From positions 6,364,501 through 6,428,500 of the forward strand of contig NZ_CP060404.1 in the NCBI RefSeq assembly GCF_014295035.1: 64,000 nt of DNA, given 5' to 3'. The number at the start of each line of letters is the position of its first letter. Position 1 is the first letter of the stretch. Made by a program: the position numbers and the translations under genes. The notes below the pieces were generated by a model. The model was not told where the DNA came from and made no database searches. It saw only the letters and a program-made list of their open reading frames with translations. The DNA comes from Streptomyces buecherae. GTDB taxonomy: Bacteria > Actinomycetota > Actinomycetes > Streptomycetales > Streptomycetaceae. Below, one piece after another: positions 1 to 8,033 of the stretch.

Positions 1-464
1 GCTCGCCGGACGGCCGACTCATCTTGTTCATCAAGGACGCTCCTTTCGAGAAGCCGGTGCTTGCCAGTAACGCCTCGGACGGCACGCTTAAACTCCTCTC
101 CTACCTCACCCTCCTCTATGACCCCGATCCGGCGCCCTTCATCGGCATCGAGGAACCGGAGAACCACCTCTACCCCACAGTCCTGCCCGGCCTCGCCCAG
201 CAGTGTCGGATGTCCAGCGGTAAGTCGCAGGTCGTGGTGACCACGCACTCACATGAGTTCATCAACTCCTGCAAGGTCGACGAAGTGGTGGCGCTCTACC
301 GTGACGAGTCCGGCTACACACGAGTGATCCGCCCGAACGAACTCCCAACGATCGTCGACATGATGGACAACGGAGCACAGTTGGGAAACCTCTGGCAAGA
401 GGGCTACTTTGACAGCCTGCCCGAGCCGAGGACGTCCGTGAACGACCCGGGGGCTGAGGAGTGA
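1..464 (+). CDS. AAA/ABC-type ATPase, C-terminal part (cut by window edge)
   Basis: The frame is open to the left edge, so this is only the C-terminal part of a longer protein; a TTG at 24 is internal, not a convincing start. Visible motifs are an ABC-like signature region (SNASDGTLKLLSYL), a Walker B segment (IGIEEPENHLYP) and a switch histidine (VVTTHSHEFI). Together they are typical of the AAA_21/OLD-like ATPases that work with TOPRIM-type nucleases. The stop overlaps the GTG start of the next gene (GTGA), so the two are translationally coupled. The likely role is the nucleotide-driven sensor of a two-gene defence module. The ATPase call is firm; the defence role is inferred from the partner. 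The missing N terminus would carry Walker A. Confidence 0.8.
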   Translation, partial: SPDGRLILFIKDAPFEKPVLASNASDGTLKLLSYLTLLYDPDPAPFIGIEEPENHLYPTVLPGLAQQCRMSSGKSQVVVTTHSHEFINSCKVDEVVALYRDESGYTRVIRPNELPTIVDMMDNGAQLGNLWQEGYFDSLPEPRTSVNDPGAEE

Positions 465-1123
465 AGCGCACCAAGGACCGGCGGGCGCAGAAAGCGGACT
501 CGCGTCCGAGGGTCGAGCTGGAGGTGCTGGTCGAGGAGGAGTCCGCGAGCGAAGCCCTCAAGCCGTTACTCGCCAGAGTTCTCCAGGGCAGCGATGTGCA
601 GTTGCGGATACGAAGGTTCCAAGGGAAGCCCGACCTGCTGAAGAAGCTGCCGGACCGGCTGCTCGGTTGCGCTGCCGCCCGCCGCCGCGGTAGCGATGTC
701 CGGGTGGTCGTGCTGGTGGACCGGGACAACGACGACTGCGCCACGCTCAAGAAGGATCTGGACCGCTTCGCACGACAGGCCGGCCTCACGCCGCGTGTGG
801 ACGCGTATAACGCTGGGTGCTTCGACGTACTGAACCGGATCGCGATACGTGAGTTGGAGAGCTGGTACTTCGGCGACTGGGACGCCGTGCGCAAGGCGTT
901 CCCCAAGGTTGCCAAGGAGGCACCTAGGGCATACCGGGCCAACCCGGATCTGCCTGCGGGCAAGGCATCCGACGTCTTCGAGAAGATACTGAGTTCCAGT
1001 GGCGTGAGGATCGCCTCCAAGCCGGAATGGGGACGTCGGATCGGACCCAGGCTGAGTGTCGAGGAGAACAGGTCTCCCAGCTTCCACGCCTTCCTCAGTG
1101 GCGTACGGGCACTCATCGCCTAG
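461..1123 (+). CDS. DUF4276 / TOPRIM-like protein, partner of the AAA ATPase
   Basis: This 220-residue protein starts at a GTG overlapping the ATPase stop. It shows a TOPRIM-like pattern: an acidic first strand (ELEVLVEEES), a central VVVLVDRDNDD strand with the paired aspartates, and a conserved REleSWYFGD stretch near residue 130 that I associate with DUF4276. TOPRIM folds in OLD, PARIS (AriB) and Gabija-like systems act as metal-dependent nucleases controlled by the partner ATPase, so an effector role is plausible here. Codon 36 is TTA (566-568), rare in Streptomyces and dependent on the bldA tRNA. Family assignment is moderate; nuclease activity is inference. Confidence 0.65.
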   Translation: MKRTKDRRAQKADSRPRVELEVLVEEESASEALKPLLARVLQGSDVQLRIRRFQGKPDLLKKLPDRLLGCAAARRRGSDVRVVVLVDRDNDDCATLKKDLDRFARQAGLTPRVDAYNAGCFDVLNRIAIRELESWYFGDWDAVRKAFPKVAKEAPRAYRANPDLPAGKASDVFEKILSSSGVRIASKPEWGRRIGPRLSVEENRSPSFHAFLSGVRALIA

Positions 1124-1163
1124 CCTTAGCTTGACTCTGTCGGGGATCTTGGGTTTGCCGAGG

Positions 1164-1322
1164 TCAGGTGCCCAGGGTTCGCCAGGACTTCGACCGGGGT
1201 ATCTCGCGCTGATCGAGGTAGTCCTGGAAGGCCGTGGGTCGGCGGGGTGTGGAAGGTGCCTCGGCCGGTGACTTCCGCTGAGGCGCTCGATGTTGACGGC
1301 AATGGCCGTCAGGACATGCCAT
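1164..1322 (-). pseudogene. Transposase C-terminal remnant (IS1182-like?), frameshifted
   Basis: Read on the minus strand, one frame gives a segment HVLTAIAVNIERLSG and, after about one frame change, another gives RRPTAFQDYLDQREIPRSKS up to a stop. Such an alanine/isoleucine-rich helix followed by a proline-rich tail and an R-S-W ending is, from memory, the C terminus of IS1182-type DDE transposases in Streptomyces. Only about 50 codons remain, the frame is broken and no inverted repeats are evident. The remnant abuts a gene that begins abruptly on the other strand. Confidence 0.45.
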
Positions 1323-2334
1323 CCCCGCCCTGAGCGAAGCCTTCAAGGACCCTCGGCGGAAGCTGCCCGACCTGTGGGGATGGCACGAAGCGGAGAGAAT
1401 GTATTGGCTGATCGAGGTCAAGGGCGACAACGTCGGCGTCGGCACGCTCCGCAAGGGGTGGGCACAACTGGAGGCCGGCAGCAAGATACTCGGCTCGTAC
1501 GCCCACCGCACCGTCCTGGTCAGAGCGTCCGTACGGCCCGGAGATGACCTCTTCCTTACCATCGACCACGACCTGCACCCCGGCCAGCCGTCGCTCAGCC
1601 CGGACGGGCCTGGCACCGACGACGAGGCTGCGGCGAGCCCAGGCAGCCTCGAAGACCACCTCGGCGACAACGACGACGCGCTCATCGGCGCGGCCCGCGC
1701 CCAGATGCTCGCCTACCTGGCGCTGCGCTCTGCTCCCGCCTCTCATCTGCGCACGGTGCCGGTACCGGCCGACCGCGCTGCCCGCCAACGGCGCTCCGGG
1801 TTGACCACCCCCCTCGAGGACGACGGCCTCACCCTCGCCTTGCGGGCCGACGCCCGCGGAGCAGCGCCCCACGTCGAGCAGCACGCCCTGCGCGCGGGCA
1901 TCCGCACCATGGGGCTCGACGACTTCCTCACCTGTCGAATCCCCGGAACCGAGGTCCACCTCGCCATGTCCGGGAAGCTGTTCGCCGCTTGCGAACGCCT
2001 TCACGAGGAAGACCTCGCCATCGCCAGGCGCACCCCGGGGCTACGCGCCGAGGATCAGATGGCCGTCGACCAGGGGCTCAGCGAGGACGCTCAGGAAGTA
2101 CAGCGACTCACCCAGCGGCGGATCTTCCACGAGCAGCAGGAGGCTCGTCCCCAGCTGCGCCCTCTTATCCGGGACGCCTACGAGCGGGGTGCGATGATCG
2201 ACTGGAGCGACCTGCTGCACCGCCCGCAGGAACCGGAGCTCGATCTAGAGGGCGACAAGGGTCTCCTCGAGGCGGCGACGCCTGAGACATATCTAGCCGT
2301 CAGCCGCTACGACCTGCCCCCGATCCGCGCCTAA
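1322..2334 (+). pseudogene. Hypothetical protein, probably 5'-truncated next to an IS remnant
   Basis: The first ATG is at 1399, but codons upstream to about 1322 read like protein (ALSEAFKDPRRKLPDLWGWH then MYWLIEVKG), with a stop at 1294 and no start codon between. The open region therefore looks like the body of a gene that lost its 5' end where the transposase remnant begins. From 1399 the product would be 311 residues, acidic and soluble, with no motif I recognise. An internally initiated product is possible but no good ribosome binding site is visible. I do not know its function. Confidence 0.45.
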
Positions 2335-2433
2335 GCTGGCAGCGGGCCGAGATCGGTACCCGCGCGGTCTGCGTTCCGCAGCATGTGCGCGCCGAGGACC
2401 GCGTGGGCGAAAGCGCTGTCACAACGTTCTATG

Positions 2434-2781
2434 TCAGGCGAGGATGAGTGGCCCGCCGGTCAGATATGAGGCCAGCGAGTCGGTCGTCTGCAACCGCGCC
2501 GGCGGGTGCAGAGCCAGCCCAAGGGCGCCAGTGGCGAGGTGACCGACCTCGTCAGGGTCCAGGGAGCCCAGGCTGCCGGTCAGTTCAACCGCGCGGGGGG
2601 CCACCCGGGAGATGGTGTCCTGCACGCCGTAGCGTACATACAGCGAGTCGGCGAACGTCGACTCGTCCGGGCCGCTGTCATCGATCCGACGGGCGATGTT
2701 CTCCGCAGACGACATCGCGCCCTCGATCTCCACGACCGACCGAACCCTTTCGGACTCGGGCACCTGGTCATCGGCCAGCAC
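2434..2781 (-). CDS. Small hypothetical protein (115 aa)
   Basis: A GTG start at 2781 gives an acidic, soluble 115-residue protein with balanced composition (IARRIDDSGPDESTF, LGSLDPDEVGHLATGAL). The coding frame continues upstream for about 13 sense codons (WHRQTIERV just before the start) to a stop with no start codon, so it may be the tail of a decayed larger gene. No family is recognised. It sits alone between two plus-strand genes. Confidence 0.35.
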   Translation of the reverse strand: MLADDQVPESERVRSVVEIEGAMSSAENIARRIDDSGPDESTFADSLYVRYGVQDTISRVAPRAVELTGSLGSLDPDEVGHLATGALGLALHPPARLQTTDSLASYLTGGPLILA

Positions 2782-3249
2782 CCGCTCGATGGTCTGACGG
2801 TGCCAGACCGCAGCGGCTCAGGACATTCGTGGCGGACGTCTTGCTGATGGGGCACAACGACAGCGGCGACCAGGGTGCATAGGCATGGTGGTCCGCTTCA
2901 AAATGAGGCGGACCACCACATGCGCCATCGACGGGCCTTAGCCAACAACGCCTTCGTGCGGGGATTCGCTTCGTAGGTGTTCGCCGATTGCCGGCTCCGG
3001 GGCCCCGGGCCGACGCCGTCGACGGACCAACCACCCTGCCGCCGCCACGAGGGCCGCAGCAATCACGGCCCCGATCACCTCTACCAAGACCTCCTTGCCC
3101 ATGGCCTGCCAGGAGAATGCCAAGCCCAACACCGGACCTCCCACCGCTCGACAACGCGTCGTAGACCAGCGTGCGATGGCGGTCGGCTCCCCAGACGTCG
3201 ATGGACGCTTGATGGCAGCGTCAGACAAGATTGGACGGAATCGGACGCT

Positions 3250-4185
3250 ATGACGCGGGGGACAAACGAGATGGCCCACCTGAGAAGGCCTGACCTGCCT
3301 CAAGGACCTCTGAAGGAGCTGAACTCAGCTCTGCACAATCTGCATCTAAGAGCTGGACTGCCATCCATTCGCGACCTGGTGATCAGAATCGGTGTTGGCG
3401 TAGCCAGTAGGAGCCGGGTCCATGACGCCTTCAGCAGCACCCGTGTTCCGACATGGGGCCTCCTGCAAGTCCTGGCAGCCGCCCTCGTCGAGACCGCACC
3501 AGGGGCCGACCTTGTGGCCGAGGAGGCGCGACTGCACTCCCTCTGGTTAGCCGTCACTGCAACAGATTCGGATCCAGCACTGCAGGGGGAGCCCATCACG
3601 ATGGGTCAGAATGAACACTCCCTTCCCCGTGTGGAGCCGATTCTGGTTATGCGCGTTGCCTGGGCGTCGCCGCCCTCTATGGTCGACGTGCCGCGGAGGC
3701 GAGCTCTGCGGCGATGTGTCACCGCGGCGCTGGAAGACACCGGATACCTCACCCCCACATATCGCCGCGACGGAGGCGCAGGCTGCACTGTCGCGCTCTT
3801 GGCTACGCATGAAAGGCCAAGCCTTACCGCCTCGGTATTTCTTGACGCTGTGGACTACGGATTCGCCGAACAGGGGCTGGAACTGCGGTTCTTGGCGCAC
3901 TTGGCTCAACCAACCGGCCAGCAGCCGCAGAGCGTAAACGAGACCGTGGCGGATCTTGATACGTACTGTGGGGCCGCCCGGGTGAAAGACTGCTGGGATC
4001 TGGTGCGCATGGAGGACGCCTATATCGACTCGCGGCCGACTGCCGCGATTGTGCATGGGATTGATCCCAATGCGCACCACGACCTTCGGGGTGTCTGGAG
4101 CAAGGCAGATCTGGAAGTTCCCTGGCGTAAAGGGGCGGAAATCGAAACCTTCTGGTACCGCACGAATAGTAGTGCTCCCTTCTAG
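3250..4185 (+). CDS. Hypothetical protein with N-terminal HTH-like segment
   Basis: The ATG at 3250 is preferred over an upstream frame that reads as low-quality sequence; ATG 3271 is an alternative. The product has 311 residues. Residues about 15-90 (LKELNSALHNLHLRAGLPSI, IGVASRSRVHDAF, then VPTWGLLQVLAAAL) resemble the helix-turn-helix leader found before NACHT/NB-ARC or sensor domains in actinomycetes. The remainder is an unrecognised alpha/beta region with a VDYGFAEQGLELRFL stretch and aromatic residues near the end. Codon 100 is TTA (3547-3549). Base composition is less GC-biased than the neighbours, in keeping with an accessory region. Confidence 0.55.
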   Translation: MTRGTNEMAHLRRPDLPQGPLKELNSALHNLHLRAGLPSIRDLVIRIGVGVASRSRVHDAFSSTRVPTWGLLQVLAAALVETAPGADLVAEEARLHSLWLAVTATDSDPALQGEPITMGQNEHSLPRVEPILVMRVAWASPPSMVDVPRRRALRRCVTAALEDTGYLTPTYRRDGGAGCTVALLATHERPSLTASVFLDAVDYGFAEQGLELRFLAHLAQPTGQQPQSVNETVADLDTYCGAARVKDCWDLVRMEDAYIDSRPTAAIVHGIDPNAHHDLRGVWSKADLEVPWRKGAEIETFWYRTNSSAPF

Positions 4186-5087
4186 GTACACACTCCTGCA
4201 GGTCAGCATGATCGGTGGTCTCAGGTGACGGCCAGCTGAACCACGACGGGCCGCGTTACTCGGAGCCCAGGCTCGAGGGCTCGGGATGTCACTGGTCCAG
4301 TAAGGCACTCCGCTGCGCCCGGATATTCGCGTCCCGGCTCCCTGCCTACGCAGATGAGGCTCGCTACCCACGTGCTCTCAGGCGGCCAGCCTGCCGTTGT
4401 CCCCTCAGGAGACGCGCAAGGGACGGAAGGATCGGGAAAGGCCCGGATTCGACCGGTCAGACACGGCAGACCGAGAGGCCGGGTAGAGCGCCTGACCTGC
4501 AGCAACGGGAAGACCGCTGCAAGATCGGGAAGGCTCGAAAAGGACTCACAATCCGTCGGTCGTGGGTTCGAGCCCTAACCGCCCCACTCGGCCCTGTGAA
4601 GGATCGTTCTGCGCTGCGGGAATGCGAGTGTGAGGGGCGCCACTTCAGGTGGTGCCCACGGTTCAGGTGTGGTGGAGCCGCTGGCTCGCCGAGGTGGCCC
4701 ACACCCCCGGCGGGTCTTTCTGACTCGGCAAGCTATCCGGCAGGCTTCGTGGCGGCGTCGAGCCCAGCGTTTACAGATCGTCGGGCAAAAGCCGGAAAGC
4801 CTTGTGGCCGGTCAAGGGTCGGGCCATGCGGAAGTGGTGGCCCGTGGTGGACATGGCGTCGGTTCGGTACGCGGCGGCCAGGACCATGCTCGTCGCATCG
4901 GCCAATCCAATGCCCTTTCCGCCGTCAGCGTCTGCCTACCCTTCGGCGACAGCGATCGCCGCGCTCAGGTGCTCGGCGACTAGGGAACCTCGTATCGGTA
5001 GCGCGCGCCGCTGGTTAGAGACGCGCGGACCCGACCGCACGGTCACGCCGCCGTATTCTCGCCAGGGGACACGGAACGCGAAGGGCG
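4186..5087 (+). other. 900-bp gene-poor stretch between hypothetical gene and GntR gene
   Basis: Short open frames on both strands lack convincing composition, start sites or family motifs. The only recognisable element is a tRNA-like 3' fragment near 4539-4588. The stretch may be the scar of a lost mobile element. Confidence 0.4.
4539..4588 (+). other. tRNA 3'-half-like fragment, possible att site
   Basis: The segment reads as the anticodon-loop-to-3'-end part of a tRNA: a GGACTCACAATCC-like anticodon arm (potential CAC anticodon), then a T arm GTGGG-TTCGAGC-CC and an acceptor-like CCGCCCC-A tail. No matching 5' acceptor strand (GGGGCGG) lies upstream and the T stem is imperfect, so it is not a working tRNA. 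Such 3' fragments are typically left where integrases recombine at tRNA genes. Confidence 0.4.
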
Positions 5088-5777
5088 ATGCGGATGGCGG
5101 GCGGCGGGGCGGGTCTGGTGGGGGAGCCCGTGGAGGGGCGGGTGTCGTTGAGCGCGCGGGCGCGGGAGGCGGTGCGGCAGCGCATCGTGGACCGGCGCTA
5201 CGCGATGGGCTCGCGGCTCGTCGAGCGCGAGGTGGCCGAGGAACTGCGGATGTCGCGGGTGCCCGTGCGTGAGGCATTGCGCGCCCTCGTCTCCGAGGGG
5301 CTGCTCGAACTGTCGCCGCACAGCGGGGTGCGGGTGCGCACGCTGGAGCCGGTCGACGTGCGGCACCTGTACGAGGTGTGGGAGCCGCTGGCCGTGCAGG
5401 CGTCGCGGCTGGCGGCGCGACGCGTGGCCGCGACCAAGGAGCCGGAGGGGCTCGCCGCGCTGCGCGCGTTGCTGGAGCGGGCCGAGAGCGCGGCGGCCGG
5501 GGAGGCCGACCGGGAGGTCGGCGCGCACACCGCGTTCCACGAGCAGATCGTGGCGCTCGCCGGCAACCCCCTGTTGGCGCGGACCATGGAGCAGTTGAGC
5601 TGGCAGCTCCAGTTGTTGTTCGGGCTGCGCGAGGAGCCGGCCCAGATGCGGGCGCAGCACGCCGAGATGTTCCGGCACATCGCCGCGGGGGACGAGGAAC
5701 TGGCGGCGGCCAGCACGCTGCTGCACGTGCGGGACAGTCGCACGGTGGCCCTGCGCTCACTCTTCGGCGACACGTAG
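5088..5777 (+). CDS. GntR-family regulator, FCD subfamily
   Basis: A 229-residue protein. Residues about 20-85 form the GntR winged helix (RQRIVDRRYAMGSRLVEREV, then SRVPVREALRALVSEGLLEL). The C-terminal half is an all-helical FCD effector domain with the expected acidic and histidine residues (AHTAFHEQIVALAGN, MRAQHAEMFRHIAAGD). FCD regulators usually repress catabolic genes and respond to carboxylated ligands. The downstream co-oriented amidohydrolase, about 250 bp away, is the likely target, and two TGTATAC-like sites lie between them. The ATG at 5088 follows a GAAGGG ribosome binding site. Confidence 0.85.
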   Translation: MRMAGGGAGLVGEPVEGRVSLSARAREAVRQRIVDRRYAMGSRLVEREVAEELRMSRVPVREALRALVSEGLLELSPHSGVRVRTLEPVDVRHLYEVWEPLAVQASRLAARRVAATKEPEGLAALRALLERAESAAAGEADREVGAHTAFHEQIVALAGNPLLARTMEQLSWQLQLLFGLREEPAQMRAQHAEMFRHIAAGDEELAAASTLLHVRDSRTVALRSLFGDT

Positions 5778-5788
5778 CCACCCACCGG

Positions 5789-5950
5789 CCGTGTATACCG
5801 AGGGCACGCGGGTTGCTGCCCGGCGGGTCGGCAGGTGGGGATTCGAGTCGGATCGCTCGCCTGGAACGGCGGGCAATGGGGAGATTTCGTCGCGAAGGGG
5901 ACCGGCGAGTCCGGGGTGATCTTGTCCCGCTCCGGGGCTTGGTATACAAA
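5789..5950 (+). promoter_or_regulatory. Two GTATAC-centred sites, candidate GntR operators
   Basis: CGTGTATACCG (about 5790-5800) and TTGGTATACAAA (about 5939-5950) share a palindromic GTATAC core of the kind bound by several GntR/FCD regulators (TTGTATACAA-like). One lies just after the regulator gene and one about 75 bp before the amidohydrolase start. The assignment to this regulator is inferred. Confidence 0.45.
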
Positions 5951-6025
5951 ATCTGGAGGCGGGGTCCGGGCCCCGCGCGGTGTCGCGCCGCATGCCGCCG
6001 CCCCCTCGACCCAAGGAGACCGGTC

Positions 6026-7357
6026 ATGGTTCCCCCTCCGCTGTCCCGCCGTCACGCCCTCGCCAGCGCCGCGCTCGCGGGCGCCGGCACCGCGCTCTCC
6101 GCGTCCGCCGGTCAGGCGTCCGCTTCCGACGCGCCCACCTCGCAGGCGGCGGCCGGCCACGGCAGCCGCGGGCGTCCCGGGAAGGCGGTCGTCTTCCGTG
6201 ACGTACGGCCGTTGGGGGCGAGGACTCCCGTGGACCTGACGGTGGTCGACGGACGCTTCACCGACGGCCCCGCGCCCGCGGGCGCGCGGATCATCGACGG
6301 CGGCGGTCGTATCGCGCTGGCCGGCCTCGTCGACGCCCACATCCACCCGGACAAGACGACCTGGGGCGGCGACTGGGTCTCGCGCCAGCCGGCCTCGGGT
6401 ATCGCCGAGTACTGCGAGCAGGACGTCGCGTTGTTCCACGGCCAGCGTCGCCCGGTGGCGGAGCGCGCCCACGCCCTGCTGGCCCACGCGGTGACGCGGG
6501 GCACCCGCGCGATGCGGGCGCATGCCGACGTGGCCCCGGCCTACGGCCTGCGGGGGCTCGAAGGCGTCGCCGAGGCCCGCGAGCGGCTCGCGCACGCGCT
6601 CGACGTACAGGTCGTGGCCTTCCCGCAGCACGGGGTGGTACGCACCCCCGGCACGGCGAAGCTCCTTGAGGAGGCGGCGCGCAGCGGCCTGGCCGATCTG
6701 GTCGGCGGCATCGACCCGATCAGCTTCGACCACGCGCTCGACGAACAACTCGATCTCGTCTTCGGTCTCGCCGACCGCTACGGCGTGGGGGTCGACATCC
6801 ATCTGCACGACCGGGACGAGGAGGGCGTCCGGGTGCTGCGCGGCATCATCGAGCGCACCAGGGCGCTGTCGCTGCGCGGCAAGGTGACCGTCAGCCACGT
6901 CTTCTGCCTGCCGTTCCTCGACAGGGGCGAGTTGGAGACCATGGCGAGGGACCTGGCGGAGCAGGACGTCGCCCTGACGACCGTCGCCCCGAGCGGCTCC
7001 CTGGTCCTGCCCCTGGCGACGCTGCGCGAGCACGGGGTGCGCGTGGGCCTGGGCTCGGACGGGGTGCGCGACGCGTGGAGTCCCTTCGGCAACGCCGACA
7101 TGCTGCACCGCACGCACATCCTGGGCTGGGTCACCGGGGTGCGCCTCGACGACGAACTGGTGGGATGCCACACGCTTGGCACGCACGGCGGCGCCGACGT
7201 GCTGGGCCTGGACCGGGTGGAGTTCAAGCCGGGCGACCCGGCGGACTTCAACCTGCTGCGCGGCGAGTGCGTACCGCAGGTCGTGGTGGACATGCCGCGC
7301 CGGGACATGGTCGTCCACGGCGGCCAGGTCGTCGCCCGCGACGGCGAACTCGTCTGA
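6026..7357 (+). CDS. Tat-exported cytosine-deaminase-like amidohydrolase
   Basis: The ATG at 6026 follows an AAGGAG site (6013-6018). The 443-residue product begins with a twin-arginine signal (PPPLSRRHALASAALAGAG, then an alanine-rich stretch), so export by Tat is predicted. The mature part is an amidohydrolase TIM barrel related to CodA and similar cyclic-amide deaminases: VDAHIHPDK near residue 105, HLHDRDE near 260, VTVSHVFCL near 290 and GSDGVRDAWSPFGNADM near 345 supply the metal and catalytic positions. The substrate is probably a pyrimidine or other N-heterocycle. CodA itself is cytoplasmic, so a Tat signal is unusual. It is probably controlled by the upstream GntR protein. Confidence 0.8.
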   Translation: MVPPPLSRRHALASAALAGAGTALSASAGQASASDAPTSQAAAGHGSRGRPGKAVVFRDVRPLGARTPVDLTVVDGRFTDGPAPAGARIIDGGGRIALAGLVDAHIHPDKTTWGGDWVSRQPASGIAEYCEQDVALFHGQRRPVAERAHALLAHAVTRGTRAMRAHADVAPAYGLRGLEGVAEARERLAHALDVQVVAFPQHGVVRTPGTAKLLEEAARSGLADLVGGIDPISFDHALDEQLDLVFGLADRYGVGVDIHLHDRDEEGVRVLRGIIERTRALSLRGKVTVSHVFCLPFLDRGELETMARDLAEQDVALTTVAPSGSLVLPLATLREHGVRVGLGSDGVRDAWSPFGNADMLHRTHILGWVTGVRLDDELVGCHTLGTHGGADVLGLDRVEFKPGDPADFNLLRGECVPQVVVDMPRRDMVVHGGQVVARDGELV

Positions 7358-7362
7358 GGGGA

Positions 7363-7396
7363 CCGCCCGCGCGGCGGGCTCGGACGGCGCGGGCGG
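7363..7396. terminator. Hairpin between convergent genes
   Basis: CCGCCCGCGC (7363-7372) pairs with GCGCGGGCGG (7387-7396) around a 14-nt loop. It lies between the amidohydrolase and senR stop codons, which face each other, so it can serve both. Confidence 0.6.
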
Positions 7397-7409
7397 GCCG
7401 GCCGCGCCG

Positions 7410-8033
7410 TCAGGAGAGCAACCGTTGTTCCTTCGCCACGGCTACCGCTCCCGCGCGGGTCTCCACGCCCAGCTTGTCGTAGATGCGGCCGAGGTGGGTC
7501 TTCACCGTGGCTTCGGAGACGAACAGGGCGCGGGCGATCTCCCGGTTGCCGAGCCCGCGCGCCAACTGGCGCAGGATGTCCAGCTCGCGGGCGGTGAGCG
7601 TGGGCCCGGGCGCCCGCATCCGGGCCATCACCCGGCTGGCCACCGGTGGCGAGAGCGCGGTGCGCCCCCGCGCCGCGGCGTGGATCGCGGCGAACAACTC
7701 CTCGGGCCGCTCCGCCTTCAGCAGGTAGCCGGTGGCGCCGGCCTCGATGGCGCGCGTGATGTCGGCGTCCGTGTCGTACGTCGTCAGCACGAGCACCCGC
7801 ACCCCGGTTCCGGAGATCTGCCGGGTGGCCTCGATGCCGTCCATGCCGGGGCCGAGTTGGAGGTCCATCAGGACGACGTCGGGGGTGAGCTTCGCGGCGA
7901 GCGCGACCGCTTCCGCGCCACCGCCCGCCTCTCCGACGACCTCGATGTCGGGGGCGCTGCCGAGCAGGGCCAGCAGGCCCGCCCGTACGACGAGGTGGTC
8001 GTCGCAGACCAGGAGACGGACCGGGGCGTTCAT
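7410..8033 (-). CDS. senR: NarL/LuxR-type response regulator, SenR-like
   Basis: A 207-residue protein. The receiver domain has the acidic pocket (VCDDH near residue 10), phospho-acceptor Asp in VVLMDLQL (near 56), Thr in VLTTYD and Lys in YLLKAE. The C-terminal LuxR helix-turn-helix is LTARELDILRQLARGLGNRE followed by VSEATVKTHLGRIYDKL. The ATG overlaps the stop of the histidine kinase gene by 4 bp. With a divergent gene for an exported HbpS-like protein, this matches the SenS-SenR redox/haem-responsive system of S. reticuli. The exact orthology rests on gene order. Confidence 0.85.
   Translation of the reverse strand: MNAPVRLLVCDDHLVVRAGLLALLGSAPDIEVVGEAGGGAEAVALAAKLTPDVVLMDLQLGPGMDGIEATRQISGTGVRVLVLTTYDTDADITRAIEAGATGYLLKAERPEELFAAIHAAARGRTALSPPVASRVMARMRAPGPTLTARELDILRQLARGLGNREIARALFVSEATVKTHLGRIYDKLGVETRAGAVAVAKEQRLLS

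Noticed and set aside
5198..7318. Minus-strand 706-codon frame opposite the GntR and amidohydrolase genes
   Set aside because: It spans two well-supported plus-strand genes and their promoter, with biased composition and no motifs.
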